Below are positions 12,273 to 27,200 of a stretch of 64,000 bases of DNA, piece by piece. The position numbers and the translations under genes are program-made. Origin of the DNA: Onchocerca lupi (taxonomy: Eukaryota > Nematoda > Chromadorea > Rhabditida > Onchocercidae); contig JAOVVO010000060.1 in the NCBI GenBank assembly GCA_028564675.1, positions 140,331 through 204,330 on the forward strand, given 5' to 3'. How positions within the stretch are numbered: position 1 is the stretch's first letter; each line of letters begins with the position of its first letter. The notes beneath the pieces were generated by a model that saw only the letters and a list, made by a program, of their open reading frames with translations, ran no database searches and was not told the DNA's origin.

Positions 12273-15200
12273 CTAAAATCACGCTTTAATTTTTAAAAAG
12301 TTTTGAACAATCTCTCTCCTCCAAGAAAAATCAGAAAATAAAAAGCGTGAGTGGGAAATGTCGGGATGGATGAGATTGGGGAAACAAATTACTTTAGAAA
12401 TTAATCAGAATGATACCAAACTTACTGGCAAGCAATATTCCTGTATTGGATGAGATAATTTGTGATTTTTAGCAAGTCTTTGACTGAAGAAACAGTTCTG
12501 GCAAATATCAACATTGAAACATCGCAAACAACGATATCGCAATCCAATAATTGGAAACATTTTGCATATGTTACATTTTGCCTATAAATCTTTGTATAAT
12601 AACACCAATTAATAAACTTTGCGAAATGATAAACAAAAAAGAATGAAAGACAAAGTTCCTTACAATTACTAATTCACTATGCAATTTAGATTGCGTAAAT
12701 AAGTCTTTCTTCTATTGTAGCAATTAGTATAATTAGTAACAGATCAAATGAATAGATCAGACTACGCATAAATAATTTATTATGATAGAGGATGACTTAC
12801 TGATGAATTGCAAAAAACTTAAGTAATAAATTATTATTTTAAAAAAAAAGCATAGCGAAGGAATTCTAAATTTTTGTTTGAAAGAATGCGTAAAATTTGT
12901 TAGATTCATTTTTCGTTAATTGAACTTTTTAAACCAGACAATTTGGAAATTGAGGATAAAATAGGATTTCTGATAAAAACAGATAAAATAGTATTTTATT
13001 ATTTTTTTTAAACTATAAATTTACCTGATGTTTAGCAAATTCGGCACTAGCTAGCCGATGCATGACAGGTAACCAAACTATACTTTGCGGCTCTTTTTTC
13101 AACCAGTTCAAAAATTCATCAACTGAAATTGTTCGTGGATAGTTTGCCGTTTCGAAGCACGATCGCACAGATGGTTCTACGTTTGAACCACCAAATGCTG
13201 CTGCTTCGCCGAAAAATCTTGGAATCTAAGAAAAATATTAATTGGATTTTTGAAATTTTTTGGGAAAAAAAACTCTGCGACATCACTGATGAATGATTAA
13301 TACTTCCGATAAAGTATTTTTCCCAACATTATTTTTTGTACTTCCAAGTCTTATACAATAACTAGTTACTGATACTGCAGTTCTCTAACATCGACTAAAT
13401 TGTTGGAGCTGGAATTTTGTTAGTAAGATTGAATTGTTTCTCATCACAGTATATTTGTAACCAAACACAAATATTTCCCGAGGATTACAATTTTTTGTTT
13501 AAACTAAAAGAATCAAAACAAAAAATCTTACATGAATGATATCATACAAGAGAAGAGCAAGTTTTTTCTGATCAACACCTTCGTTGTTTGCAATAAGTTG
13601 ATATAAATCTGAAATACTTGTAGAAAATGAAAAATATTTACCACACATTTACTAATCACTGAAAATGAATGAAACTACGCCATACTGGGCAGCAGAAGGA
13701 GGAATGTCATGTCATGGTACAAGATTAGTTAATTTCAATCGAAAAGAGATAATAAAAATATGGCAATAAAAAATTTACATCTATATTTGTCTTCCAAATT
13801 TGAATTGCATAATACGGTTAGCAATACGCGAAACGAAAATGCCCTCAGGATAGAATCGCGTGCCCTGAAAAATCCAGTGCAATTTGCAGAAATTTTAATA
13901 TCTTCATTTTAAATTGAAAATAGCGCGCAAAAAAAGTATCCGAAACCATTCCGTCGCATCTTATGTTGGTGATGGATCGCTAGACCTAACCAGATATATA
14001 ATTTTCCTGAGAAAGTGATATTAGCCGATTCAATTCCAGATCATAATCTGCTCAGGAATAGAATAAGAAATGATACAGGTGGCAAGTTGAAGAAAAGCTA
14101 ATCTTCTTGAGAGCCTATAAACCTCTAAAATAAAGTAATCGCTGATGACATATTTAAGTACTGGCTTAATACTATCTGTGAAAATGAAGAGAATTTAAAT
14201 TCCATCATCATCCTGGTGAGAAATATCTTCGGCTCTTATACTACAGTTCGTTTCAAAAAAAAAAAAAAAAAAAAAGATTTCCAAGTCTTATCCATCCAAA
14301 AGTAACTCTTTACAAAAATGTTTCGTGATTTCCCTGCAAACGAATCCAATTCGTAAAACTCCTTCAGTAATGGATGATGTTTTCTACGAGAATGACCTAT
14401 GAAAATAAGACTACTATCGCAATCGAACATATGATTTAATTCAGAGGTAAAAAAAAAGCCTGGTTTATTATCTCTTCTTTATAATATTGCTGAAAACAAA
14501 GAGAAAATGAGATGGATGATGAGCATTGGATTGAGTATAATATTTTCTTCGCAAAAAAAAAGAAAATATCGAACTTACGGATCGAATATGTTCAAGACAA
14601 AATTGATTAACAGATCAACAGCCAGTGGCACGGAGTGTATCAATTCGGGATACTTTTCCTGTGCTGTCTCAAACAGTGGCACCAAACACATTACCACATC
14701 TTTCATCGATAAACACTGCTCACCTAACATCGTGTTGAGCGTTTCCAACTTCAAATCGACATCATCCAAAGTCAGTAAATCCACTAAAATACCAATTCTG
14801 GAGGATGAAAAGACACAATATACTTTCGAATTCAATACTGAATACAATACAGTAATTCGATGCTGTATTGTCGCAGAGGTGTATATAAGCAAAGATACAA
14901 TTACAGTAATTATGTCTACCAAACTTACAACAAAGACGTTTCTGAATTGACCGTAATTTCATCGCTGTTCGATAAGCACTAAATTTGATTTGATTAAAAT
15001 TCGTTAGCTCTTCCATGATTTCAACCATTGCTGGATGATCCCATTGAGTAACTTCCGTTTCGTGGCTACAATTTGCAATAATCATGCAAATCTAGATCCG
15101 ATAATGGTCGGTATTCTATAAAAAAAGCCACTAACAAATTTTTAAAGAAATCTGCAATTTACTTGATATAATAGGGTAAATGATTAGAAGATGAGACTGC

Positions 15201-18200
15201 TCGTTGCCAGGGCATCTGAACACTGTTCCGTAAGAAATGTTGACTAGATGGGCCAAAATCAGTCATGGCTCGTTCCAAGGCGGCAGAACGAATAAGTAAA
15301 TCTGATTTTAACTTCGTTATCCTGGAAAAAATAGAATAACTAACGCTTTTCAAAAAAAAAATGAACAACGAAAAGAATTTATGCTTAGGCATCAGAATAG
15401 AAAAGCCGAACAAATGACCTAACATTATTGGTCATTAAGAGCCATATTCGGATGAAATGTTTCAAATCATACAAATACTTACAGATAAGATTTGATGGGA
15501 TAGAGAAGTGATTTCTCTTTGCTGAGAATATTCATGAAAGTAGAAGGAGTGATAATTAGAGAATAACATATCTCTGAATGGATAGGCTTATCGAATTTGC
15601 TTTTTAAGATTAATTTTTGGATTAAATAGAAGCTGAAGAAAATTTATTTCTGAAATTTCTCTACAGTAAAGTTAAAAGTAACACTGCTACTGCAACAGAC
15701 AAAAAGAAGCATGTCATGAAGAGCATTGACTTTCAATGAGCTGGATTATCTTAAAAGCAATAATTTACATCCAAAAGTAAAAATATATTTTGAATGTAAA
15801 TTATTAAACTGTGTAAGAATTTAAATGAACCGATTTCATAAAGAATTAATGAGCAAGGAGGAATTAAATCATTTTCTTTTTCGTCAGATTACTTTCATTT
15901 TTATGAAAGAGAAGAGAAAACAATAACAGAATAAGATCATAATTTTCTTAACAACATTATGAAAAACTTCTATATAATTCTTAAAACATATATATATATA
16001 TTTTATATTTTATTTTTTCATATATATATAAAAAGCATCATCCTTAAACTCATCTACCTATAGTCTTCTTCTGCTGGGAAATTGTACAAAAAAATCATTG
16101 TTAACATTTGCCTTTATCGAAATTTCCAGATTGAAAAAAAAAATTTAGTAATTCAATAATAAAGAAAATCCGATGAAATTAGCTTCACTCCTTCATAAAA
16201 AAAGGCTTCAAATGAAAATTTCAGAAAAAGCGATTTAAAAAAAAAGGAAAAAAATAGCAGACTTTCATATTGCTGTTCGAAATAAATGACAGCGAGCATT
16301 TTCCCCTTGATTATTGTTAGCAATTCTATTAATTCATGACAATTCCACCAATTAAAAATAAAAAGTAAAACACCGGAGAGTTCTACTTTTTCTTAAACAA
16401 AAGAAAATTTCACTTCAATTATTCAAAATTGGTTTTCCTTTCAGGTAACTTAGATTTTTCTAAACATTGAAAAATCGAAAAAATAGAAAATTATTCGCTA
16501 TCGGCAATTTTTTGCAATTCCAAAAAAAAACATAGCTCAAGCCATAGTCGGTAATGAAGTGGTGCATCATTTTGCGTGAATGAAGCTTTTGCAAAATTAT
16601 CTCCATAGTAATTAGAACAGTGCCTAACATATGCCGTTTTTTTTTTTTTTTTTTTTTTTGGATTATTACTTATTTTCGAGTAAAACTACTTGAAATTTGA
16701 AAATATTTCTTTACCACAAGAGATAACAAAAAGAACTTTGCCAGGAGGATCAATGATCTATTAATAATTACACATATATCAAAACATGACTATTAAAAGT
16801 CAACAAGTGGCATACCATATTATTTTTAATTCAGAATGCAACAGCATACCTGTCATTGATTGATTTCAATTGTGCACTTGGCTCAGGTGCCAATTCGACA
16901 TCTGATGCTAATAACTGGCCACTTAAATCATTAGCATCATCGACATACATTCGTGTTCGGGCCAGGTACTGTTTCAATTGTTCACTTTCATTGACCGCAA
17001 TCGTTAACTCTTCTAATCTTAATTCTTCGATGGGTCGAAGTTGTTCCATCCGATCTTCCATGTTCGAAAGTGCCAACTGGCATTCAGCTATGGTCGATGA
17101 TAACTTCTCCATCTTAGCGTTTGCATCATAAATGATACGAGCCCATGCATTTAGCTGTTCTCTGAGTTCACTCCATTCCTGTACTAAACGATCGCTATCA
17201 GATTTGATTTGAATACCAACACGTCGTAATTCGGCATTCTCATCATCTGAAACTATCCAGTCAATATAAGAACTTTTTAAAACAAAATTTTAGAAAACAA
17301 AACAGTAAAATCTATTATTAAAAAAAGTTAAAGTTAACAAAATTTATCTCACGAGCGATAAAAAAAAAAAAAAAAATACACTGACCATTTTCATCATCTG
17401 GTGCCAAAGTACTGGTACTTCTTATTCGAGGTCGCAGATCATGTTGCATAAGATAACTGTGGGCCAATGTCACAACTTCGTCAACATCACTTTGACGAAG
17501 CTTCATTTCAAGTTCAAGTTTCTAGAAAAAAAAAAATCTCTTCTACTTTTAAAAATGAAAATGCTGACATTGTGCAGAAACAAAATTTGAAATTAATTCT
17601 TAAGAAAAAATAAAATAATTTCAATATTGAGTATTAAAAGGAAATTTCAAGTTCTATATTTACCTATATAAATTATGTTTTTTAAACAAATTTACTATCA
17701 AAACAGTCCCAAGTCAGAGTCTGTAAAAGCTACTTCATTTACCTAAAACAATTATCTCCATTATTACAAAGTATCGCAAAAATCGTATGTTTTATTCATT
17801 GGATTTAAGTACTTTATTGATTTTGAAGAACAGCTTGGTCTTCCTAATTTAGTATGTATTGGTATTTGATTTATAAGTGAATGTTGTGTATGTGTGAACT
17901 TCAGAATCATGAAAAGAGAATCGGTAATGAAATAATACCTGAACGAAACTGGTCTGTTCCTGAACTCGAGCAAGCGAACCACCAACTGGTTGTTCTTCAA
18001 GTATTGCTTTACTTTGTGCTTCAGCCCAAAACAAATTTTCAGCCAGTCGTGTGAATAACTTTTCCCATTCTTCCTGGGCATTCAGTAGACGAGTTCTGAA
18101 GCAAATGGAAATAAGCGATTTAATGAATCCAATTTTTCAGTCTCCGTTAGAAAAAAATTGTTTTACTTTCTTTGTCTTATCAGTTGTAAAAATTGAATAA

Positions 18201-21200
18201 TGTACATTCATCTTGAGCCTTATAAATTTAATTGTTACAAATCTTCTGGAAGCAAATTTATCATTAAAGATGATATATCAATCAGTAAACAACTTTGATC
18301 CTGAAGATAACAAACGTATTCGGGTCACAAATCATTTATCAATATCACTAATGTGCAGAAACAAAATTATATATAAATAAATCTACGAATAATTCGGAAA
18401 GCAAAATGATTAATGGATAATTTCATAAAAGCAAAGTATCCAAATATTACCAACTTATGAAGTCAGCAAGGAACCGTTACTGTGATTGGGAACATATCAC
18501 TAAGCAACTTCTACAAATTTTTTTGGAATAAAAATTACAAAAATCACCTGATAGCGTCAGCCAATCCGACCAAATGTCGCCATCGAATATCGATATGACT
18601 TAACCGCTCTCTGAGATCTTCTCGTTCTTTGTGATCTTCAACTCGATGAGTTAATTGAACACCCAATTCTTTTACCGACCCGATGACATCTTTATGCGCA
18701 TTTATATCGACCCGCACACTCTGCAATTTTATTAATTAGTGCACTGCTTATGTATTATCTTTATTTAATTCCATTATTTAATTTTATTCAGCAAATATTA
18801 TTTAATCAATCTCGATATCCCATTCATTCCAATTTAGGATTAGAAGAGAGGCAGCAATTATTTATGTCCAGTTTCATCTGCTCAGTTTGCTAGTAATTTA
18901 TGATATCATTTTGCAAAAAAAGGAAATCATTTTTGATCTTGCATATTGAAAAAGCCTTAATTCAACTTCTCTACTATCTTCTTTGAGCTTATATTTCTGA
19001 AAATTCTTCCGATAAATCAACAAAAACCGGAATGATAAAAGGAATATTCAACTCGGTCAAGTCAATACTTCTCTGCAACAATATCAAGATTCAACCTTTT
19101 CATCTTCGATCCATTTCTTTCTTTTAATGGAATCTTTTAGCATCTGTATATTCACTGTTGCTTCATTTAGCTTCACCAAAGATGCTTCAACGCCATCCAT
19201 CCATTCTATCATTTGCTCCAAAGCAGAATGGAAATCATTTCTTGCTCGAAGAGCTGCTTCTAATACTGCTCGACGAATACGAACACTGCAATGAATTTAC
19301 TCCTCCTCATTTTCTACTTAATTTAACTCCCTGAACTACCGGATAACTACATAATCTTTCATTGAGATTTCTTCCATCCCCCTATGTTGCGGGAACTTCA
19401 AGAAACTACTTATTTTTTGGAACGTTTCAAAAAACTGTAGAAAAAAAAAATTTTAAGAATGAAGATGGGAGAATAATTTTTTTCTTTTTTTTTGTTTAAA
19501 AATTTCAATAAATCCGATATATCATGTTTTCTGATGCTCAAATATTATGAACATCTACTGATGCTGATTTTCGTAATGGATACAAGAAATCGGTTATCAA
19601 ACCGAGTCAATTCATTCATCAGTTTAATAATTTCAAAGCGAAATGCTTAAATTTCAAATGTAATGAAAAACAAAGGATAAGAGTTTAAACTTGAAAATAA
19701 GCAAACACTTACTTATCATTAAATTTACTCCACAAAGCATTCAATTTTGAGATTGTATGAGATAAATTATGTCCTTCGTCAGCACGATAATTGTCCAACA
19801 AAGCGTTACTACGCTCATTTAATTCATCCATCCTTAATTTCATCTCTCCTGCTATTTCGGCTATTCCTTGAATTTCGCTGAGTTCTTTTTTGAGAGTTTC
19901 TGTGTCAGCCCTGTCGACCTTACTGGCATCAATTACTCTGAGAAAAATACTTTTCTTATTTCTAATTAATTATTTCGTTATTAAAGGCAATAAAAGTAAA
20001 AAAAATCATGAACTCTAAATTTTTCGAAATATGAAAGTATAAAGAAGGAATGACTGCGTAAGCAATTCAAAAATGGTAAGCATTTCATTGAGGGATTTTT
20101 CAAATATTTTCAAAACAAAAAAAAAAAAAAAAAAAAAACAAACTTCTCCTGAACATCAGTAAGCCAAGTGGTCAATGACTTCCTTAATCTATCCCAAATT
20201 CGACTTTCTTCCAACATTTTAGTTAATGTTACTTTTCTCCTCTGACATTCGTTCAATATCTTATTGCACTCCACTGCCATTACTTCACTCCTTTCCCGAA
20301 CTACCTTGCTCTGGCTTTCGTCCATAATTCGAAGCAGATCAAGATGGCGCATTTTCAGCTGATCAATAAAACCCTGAAAAGAGAATTAACAAGAAAAGAA
20401 TTTTTAAAGCAATTATCAAATTAAAGTTGCAATGATATTTTTCCAAATCATTAAACTTTTCAAACAAAAACATTAATTTCAACAAAAATCTACATTATGT
20501 GTAAGAGGTATTAGCACCATTATATTAGAGCTCATATCTGTTCAGTAATAGAGATGATATTTAACCGATTCTGCATTTTCTTTTCAAACTAGGGAAATAT
20601 TACGTGAACTCTTTAGAAGGATTTCAAAATGAACAACAATATAAATCCATGGTTAGAAACAAATTCCGAACAACTGCATAAACAAAAGAAACCTGCATTT
20701 GCATGATTGCATTTTTTATATTTTCCAAATCGGCCAAATCGACGGTCAATGACGCGTCACGTTCCGTTTCCGTCAACCAATGTCCCATATGTACTACACT
20801 GTCCATCAGAAGTCGCTCTCTGGGTGACAGATTTAATTCAGGCGTTTCCTTAAGCTTCATAGGTTCGTTTAAAGTGCTATGCTCACTTATATGAAATTCT
20901 TTTTCTTCCGTAATATTTGATAGAACAGTTTGAATTTCGCTGGTTTCTTCATCATCTTCGGCCACTTCTGAAATAATTTCGTTTATTAAATAAATTGTCT
21001 TTTGGAGTTTAGATAAGAATAATTGTCAATCTTTTCCAAATCTTCTTAAATTATATTCAAAATAAAAAAACAAGAATTTAGCCAAAGTGGTATATCCGAA
21101 GACATTTCATGAACTCAAAACATACATCATGTACATAGTAGAAATGTTTGAATTCTGTTTAAATGAGATGAAATAAGAAATCTAATGACCTGAAATTAAA

Positions 21201-24200
21201 GAGGATGAATTGTCGTGTTCTAAAGTCGGCAAACAAGCTGTGTTAGCCAGTTTTTCCTTATCGTTCGCCCATTTACGTAAAGTATCTTCTACGATCTAAA
21301 AATTTTTACTAAATATTTTCAAAAATGCGTTAAATTTTGACTTATTTATTTTAGATCAAAGAAATTCGTCGACTTCTTTTCTCTCTTAGAATTAATGGAA
21401 GAAATTTCATAGAGTATTAGACTAAAATTTTTGAATTCTTTTGAAAAAATTTTCTGATGAGTGTCAATTTTGCTACGCCAAAAGAAATTTTATAGGGGAG
21501 AACAATTTATTTAAGTATCCATGTTTCATCTTCTATACAACCGCATTCCTCATTTTTAATTTGAAGTTTACAATCAAATATTTTCAAAGATTATTCATTA
21601 CTAATCCGTTAGTGCAAGAAAGTATCCATTGGGATATTTTATAATATTATTTGAATAGCCTTTTAGAAAAAATTGAGATCCATTGAAGTACAGTATGGAA
21701 AACCTTATTCACTATAAGCAATTTAATTCAATGACAGTCCGTTCTAAATTACAGTCAAGAATACGGTAGTATTACTGGATCACTTAAAGAGTCTTGGCTC
21801 TTTAAATTGGTCCAGTGATACTACTTTTAAACATATTTTGCACTAAATGCTTAAAGTGCTATCGATATAAATTTTTTGCCGGAAAACCACTAAAAAAAAC
21901 TGGACTAATTATTGTATTTGTATCGTCATTCCTTTACCTTGTTCTAGATCACAAAAACATGCTTACAGGTCTTAACATTTTGACCAGAATTTATTTTACG
22001 AATATCTCTTTTGGGGAGGCGAACATTTGCTACAATTTGCTTTTACTCAAGGAATGTTTTCAGTATTAACTTGGCACTTCCTGTAAAGTAATATTTCTTT
22101 CCTTCTCCTATCAATTTTCAACAACTTATTCAGATTTGAAAATAAGAATTTTTGCGATTCAATTTCACGAATATCTAAAAGGTGGCATTAATGTGGTAAT
22201 TGAATAATCCGAAACTTATCAATTACATTTCTTTCCACTAACTTCTCGAAAAGTTATCAAACTTCCTCAAATTGTGTCAAAACTAACAATTCCGAGATGT
22301 TCATCGACTACTGATCCTCCTAAGACAGAAACATCTTTCCACTGCTGTTCCACTCTCTTAGCAATTTCATCAGTTTCCGTCTGATGTGAACGAACATAAT
22401 CCAAATCGGTACCAGAGGGTACAAAAATTGTCGCACTTTCTACTCTAAAACATTTTTTTTTGCAACAAAACTAAATTCATTGCACAAAATAATCTTTGGT
22501 CCTTTACCAGATTTAGTGAAAATAGTTTTGATTTACTGATACCATATAAGATCTGAATTGAATCGATGATCTTGCTATTAATGTTTGTTTTTTTTTTTTT
22601 TTTTTTCTTAAAAACATATCTATATACAAAAATTTAATTGTTGCACGAGACAATAAGTAATGTTTCTCGAGTTATTGAATAACTGATAATTAAATTAAAA
22701 TGTAATGAAATGATTTAGTCAACAAGTTTTGGGCTAAATACTTATTCATTTGAATAACACGACTGATATCGAATGTCTTCAGCTTTTGGCGGAAAAAAAA
22801 TAAGTACTATAATAGATTAATAATAGTAAAAAGGAATAATATTTCATAAACTAAAAATAAGATGGGAAATAAATAGCAAAAGACGACTACTTTGTTCAAA
22901 GTTAGTTAGGCTATTAAATTTAATTGATTAAATCACTGCCAACAACTATCATCTGAACATTAATTTCTTTCAAATGAAAGTGAGAAAAAACAAAGAACTT
23001 GCAATTGAATCGCTTTTTCCGTCCGTTCACAAAATTTCTGCAATTTATTCAGATCATCTTGGAAATTTTTAGCAACATTCACAGCAAGATTGAGTTCCGA
23101 TTTTCGGTCATGCAAAAGACTTCGGACCTGAAAAATATTATTTCTTTTTTTCCTAAAGTAAAAAATGTAAGAAGAGCAGCAGAAGACAGGAGATTTTGAA
23201 AAATATCTAAGTTCTTGAAGCATTTTAACACTGTCATCCTTCGCTACGAGTAATTTTTATTAGCAAACAAAATTAAGAACATTTGGGTCGCTTTAAACAC
23301 CAAAATAATGATTTTCAAACAAGAAAAGCCTGGTTGAAATTTTGCAGCCAATGAATGGTCAGATTTCCTATTTATTAAAGTTTTCCTATTAATTCAGATT
23401 TTCTATTTACTAAAAATAATTTAAACGTGATTCAACATAAGAGAATTTCTAAGTAAAATGAGATTCGCTGTTCATGGAGAATTTCAGCATTAATACGAAC
23501 ACATATCAAAACAGTACAACAGTTGTTAACTATTATGAAGCTTTTCTGGAAAGCAATTTTTCGGTCACAAAAAAAGCATCTTCTTGGAGAGTTAAAAATA
23601 GTTCGCATCTGGAAAATAACTACCGAGCTAACACGCTTTCCGATTTCGGATACAACTCGCCGTATTCGGTGTTTGCTGGTCGGATCAGTCAATTGGGTGC
23701 TAATTAAATGATCTTTCAAACCTTCAATAGCTTGCAAACTCGTACGTTTCGCTTCGTAGCTATTTAAGCGTTCCTGAAATTGATTTATAGGGAAAAAAAT
23801 GTTCTGATGGATGTTTGTGACAGACTTTTCAGCTAAATGTTTTATTGGTAGTATTAGTCACAATTTTTTAAATTCTACTTTTCTCTTGGAAACTACAAAT
23901 AGCTTAGTTAGAAATAGATCAAATGATGATTATATATAGTCCTTGTTATCATGATGAAAAAACCTTTTGGGGAAATTTGAAAACCATAATTTTTAGATGA
24001 AGAACATCATTGAAAAAAAAGCAAGTTTTTAAAGGAAAAAGCACAGAAACCTCTAATTTTGCTGCAAGATCCTTTAACATGGTCAAATTCAGTGGACTGA
24101 TAGGAATAGCACATTCCGTTTCCGTTTCATCACACCTTTAATCATAGATAACAATAATTTGATATTCGAAGAATTTTTCAATGTGTGCAAGATTGAAATA

Positions 24201-27200
24201 AAACTATTAAGAGAATTTCGACCTTTTAGCACTTTCCTCTTTATCAATCTGAAGCCGTTCAATTCGAAAAAAGTCAAAAAAATTAAAAATGAGTTAAGTT
24301 ATGATTGATAAGTTGTGGTCGTTTCAGACAATTTTCCTAAAAAAGAATATGCTCTATCAGCAAATAAAAATTTTTATCGTTAAATGTTTAATTATTTAAC
24401 TGAATTACAGTAATCGAGTCACTGATAAACATTTGCTAATTTTTGCAAGCCATATCGTTAAAATAATTCAGACCATTCGGAAGGACAAAAAAAATATCAC
24501 GTAATCAATTGATTTTTAAAAAATTTATATATTACTAATTGAAGGGCCAGGAATCTAAACTCTTAATTCAAAACTCGAAATTTTTAAACAGTATTAGATA
24601 CATCGATTAAGTTCTTGCATTTAACTTAACATTTTTAAAATGCTTTACGTACCAAAATTGGAGTAATTCTATTTCGTTATTTAGCTCCGACTCATCTGCG
24701 GAACGTTCATCGAGTCGGAGCCTCTTTTCTCGAATAATATTTTCATACTCTTTCCATTGTTCACCAATACTTTGTAACCTATCACGAAGTTGATTGGCTT
24801 CTTTCTCATCGATCTGTGTTAGTATAGGTTCTGCCTGAATATTTATTAATTTATTTTAATTGAAGATTTTCGAATTATTTAAACTGAAATACGAAACTAA
24901 TATCAAATTTTTGTGATATTGCTCTTACTATATTACTGATAATTGATCCTAGCGGAGGATGAATGGAACTTAATTTGGTCTTTTCTGCAGCACATTTTAA
25001 CTTCACGTATTGTATTGCGCACATGGCGTCATGGCGTTCATATTATGCGTAGTTTAGATGAAATAATTATTTCTTGAAAGTTTTTAAGTGTCAAATATTA
25101 TCCAAAACAATTACCATAATTCTGAATCTGTAAACAGCATTGAATGCATCGAATTTCTGTTCTCATTACAGTAACCATAACAGTAATGACTGTAAGAATA
25201 CGGTACTAAACATCCAAAAGTGAACTGATTTCTTGTTTTTCTCTGCTTGTACATCCTAATGTTGACCTTTCCACTTGATTTCCAGGAAAATGGTAATAGA
25301 AAATACAGAAAATTAACCTTTAGTGAAGTATGCTGTATTTGTGCCAAGGCTCGTTGTAAGCGATCCTCCAAAGATAACGCAAGATGTTTCAATTCTTCCA
25401 ATTCCGGTGATTTGTTCCGATTGTTTACTTCAGCTAATATTTTTTCAATTTCATCCAACAATTTATGACTGATTTCCATATTTTCCTCTAGGCTATTTTT
25501 AGTTTTTATCAGCTCGTCTATTTCACTAAAAAAAAAAGAAAAAAAAAAACTTTATAGAATTCGATGGGATATAGCTAGAGTTAACCTAGTAAGAAATGGT
25601 ATAAACTTTGAAGAATCCACTGAAATAGAATTCTGATAGAAATATGAATAATTTCATCATTTTCAGTAAATCAGTGAACCAAAAAATATTTCTCTTTCTG
25701 CTTTTCATTTACTTGATTTCGATTAAATTTTTGAAAAAATTAAACTGTTGAAGTTAGACCAAATTAAGCGATAGATGCTTACATTCAAACGAATTTCAAG
25801 AAAGTTGCTTCCCTCTTCTATCACACTTATTCAATCGTTTATAACTTTTTTGATATTCGCAGAAGAAAGGATCATCCATAAGATGAAGAACACATCGAAG
25901 GCGAAATTTGAATTTTAAAATAATTTTTGAATTTTTAAGTAATTTGGAAAATAGCTGGACATAACAATATCTAAATATCGCAAAGAAATGTGTGGAAAAT
26001 GTTTACTTTGAGCGGCGATCCTTCCAATCTCGAAGTATCTTAAGCCGCTCATGTGCTGCTTCATTTTCAACCAAATCCATGGTCATCTGTGAATCGTCAA
26101 TCGCACGCTCAATCTTTTTGAAACTTTCATTCATTTCCTAAAAATAAAATGAGTAATGAACAGAGCACAATTAGAGTAACCGAAATTTCAAATTTTTTAT
26201 ATAAAAAAGTCAAGTCGGGAGCAGCTCCCTAATTACTTGTTTGCCTCTACGAAACTGCCAGAGTTGAAAACAACTTCAATATTGTCGAATTTTTGAGACT
26301 TATTAAAAAAGGAACAAGATCTGCAATGGATATTAAGAATAAAGGTGAAAGGAATGAGAGAACGAAATTTAGCGCAGATATGGATTATTCCTGAAGAAGA
26401 AAAGACTGAGTACAGTTGGATAGGACGATATAAATTAGAGAACAGATATGATTGTTATGAGGTAATGAAAATATCAAACTGATATGCATATGTTAGAAAA
26501 ATATCTAAATTTTAAAATTTCAGATTAAATTCATGTTTCGTTTACATTAAATCGGAGCAAATTTAAAGCATTTTTCGAGGAAATGGAAATATCAAGTACT
26601 GATATTTATTAGTATATGCATATCTAATCCAATTTCATTAATTTTAATTGTTCATCATCATTTCCCTCCTATATTTCTCAATCGATAGCATTCACTCCCA
26701 TTCACAACTACTGTTCAAACTAATAAGCAAACTCAAATGATGGTTTCTATAATGAATTGTTAATATATCTTTCAAGTTATTAAATAGCAAATAAGAACAG
26801 CAGAGGAATTTATAACTAAAAAATATTTATTTATAAATGAAATAAACAAATGAACTGATAACGATTGGATGGACTAATGATTAAAAGTTGAAATTAAAAC
26901 GATAATATCATGATCAAAAAAACCCAACCTATTAAACTTACATAATTTCAAATAAATTAAAGAACTGACCAAATAAAGTTTTCTTGTAATAAACTCACGG
27001 GGTGGAAGGAAATAATAAAATGGCTTAAAAAACCTATACTTTTTCAAAATATTATTCAAGAAAAATTAAATTCAATAAGTAAAATATGAAGACAATAAAA
27101 GAGAAACCAAAAAAATAAAAACAGATGATGAAAATAAAAGTCAAGTAATATATAATCTTAATATAATCTTTCAAGAGATTTCTCTTGTTAGAGTTTATTG

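Noticed and set aside
14236..14430. Exon-like - strand segment between EF-hand exons, after an acceptor-like TTTTCATAG
   Set aside because: In the phase required by the preceding exon it hits a stop after three codons. The true next exon at 13864 joins in frame and matches the family.
14507..14950. 147-codon + strand open frame
   Set aside because: It is antisense to the dystrophin EF-hand and WW-region exons, which match the family on the - strand. It is a shadow.
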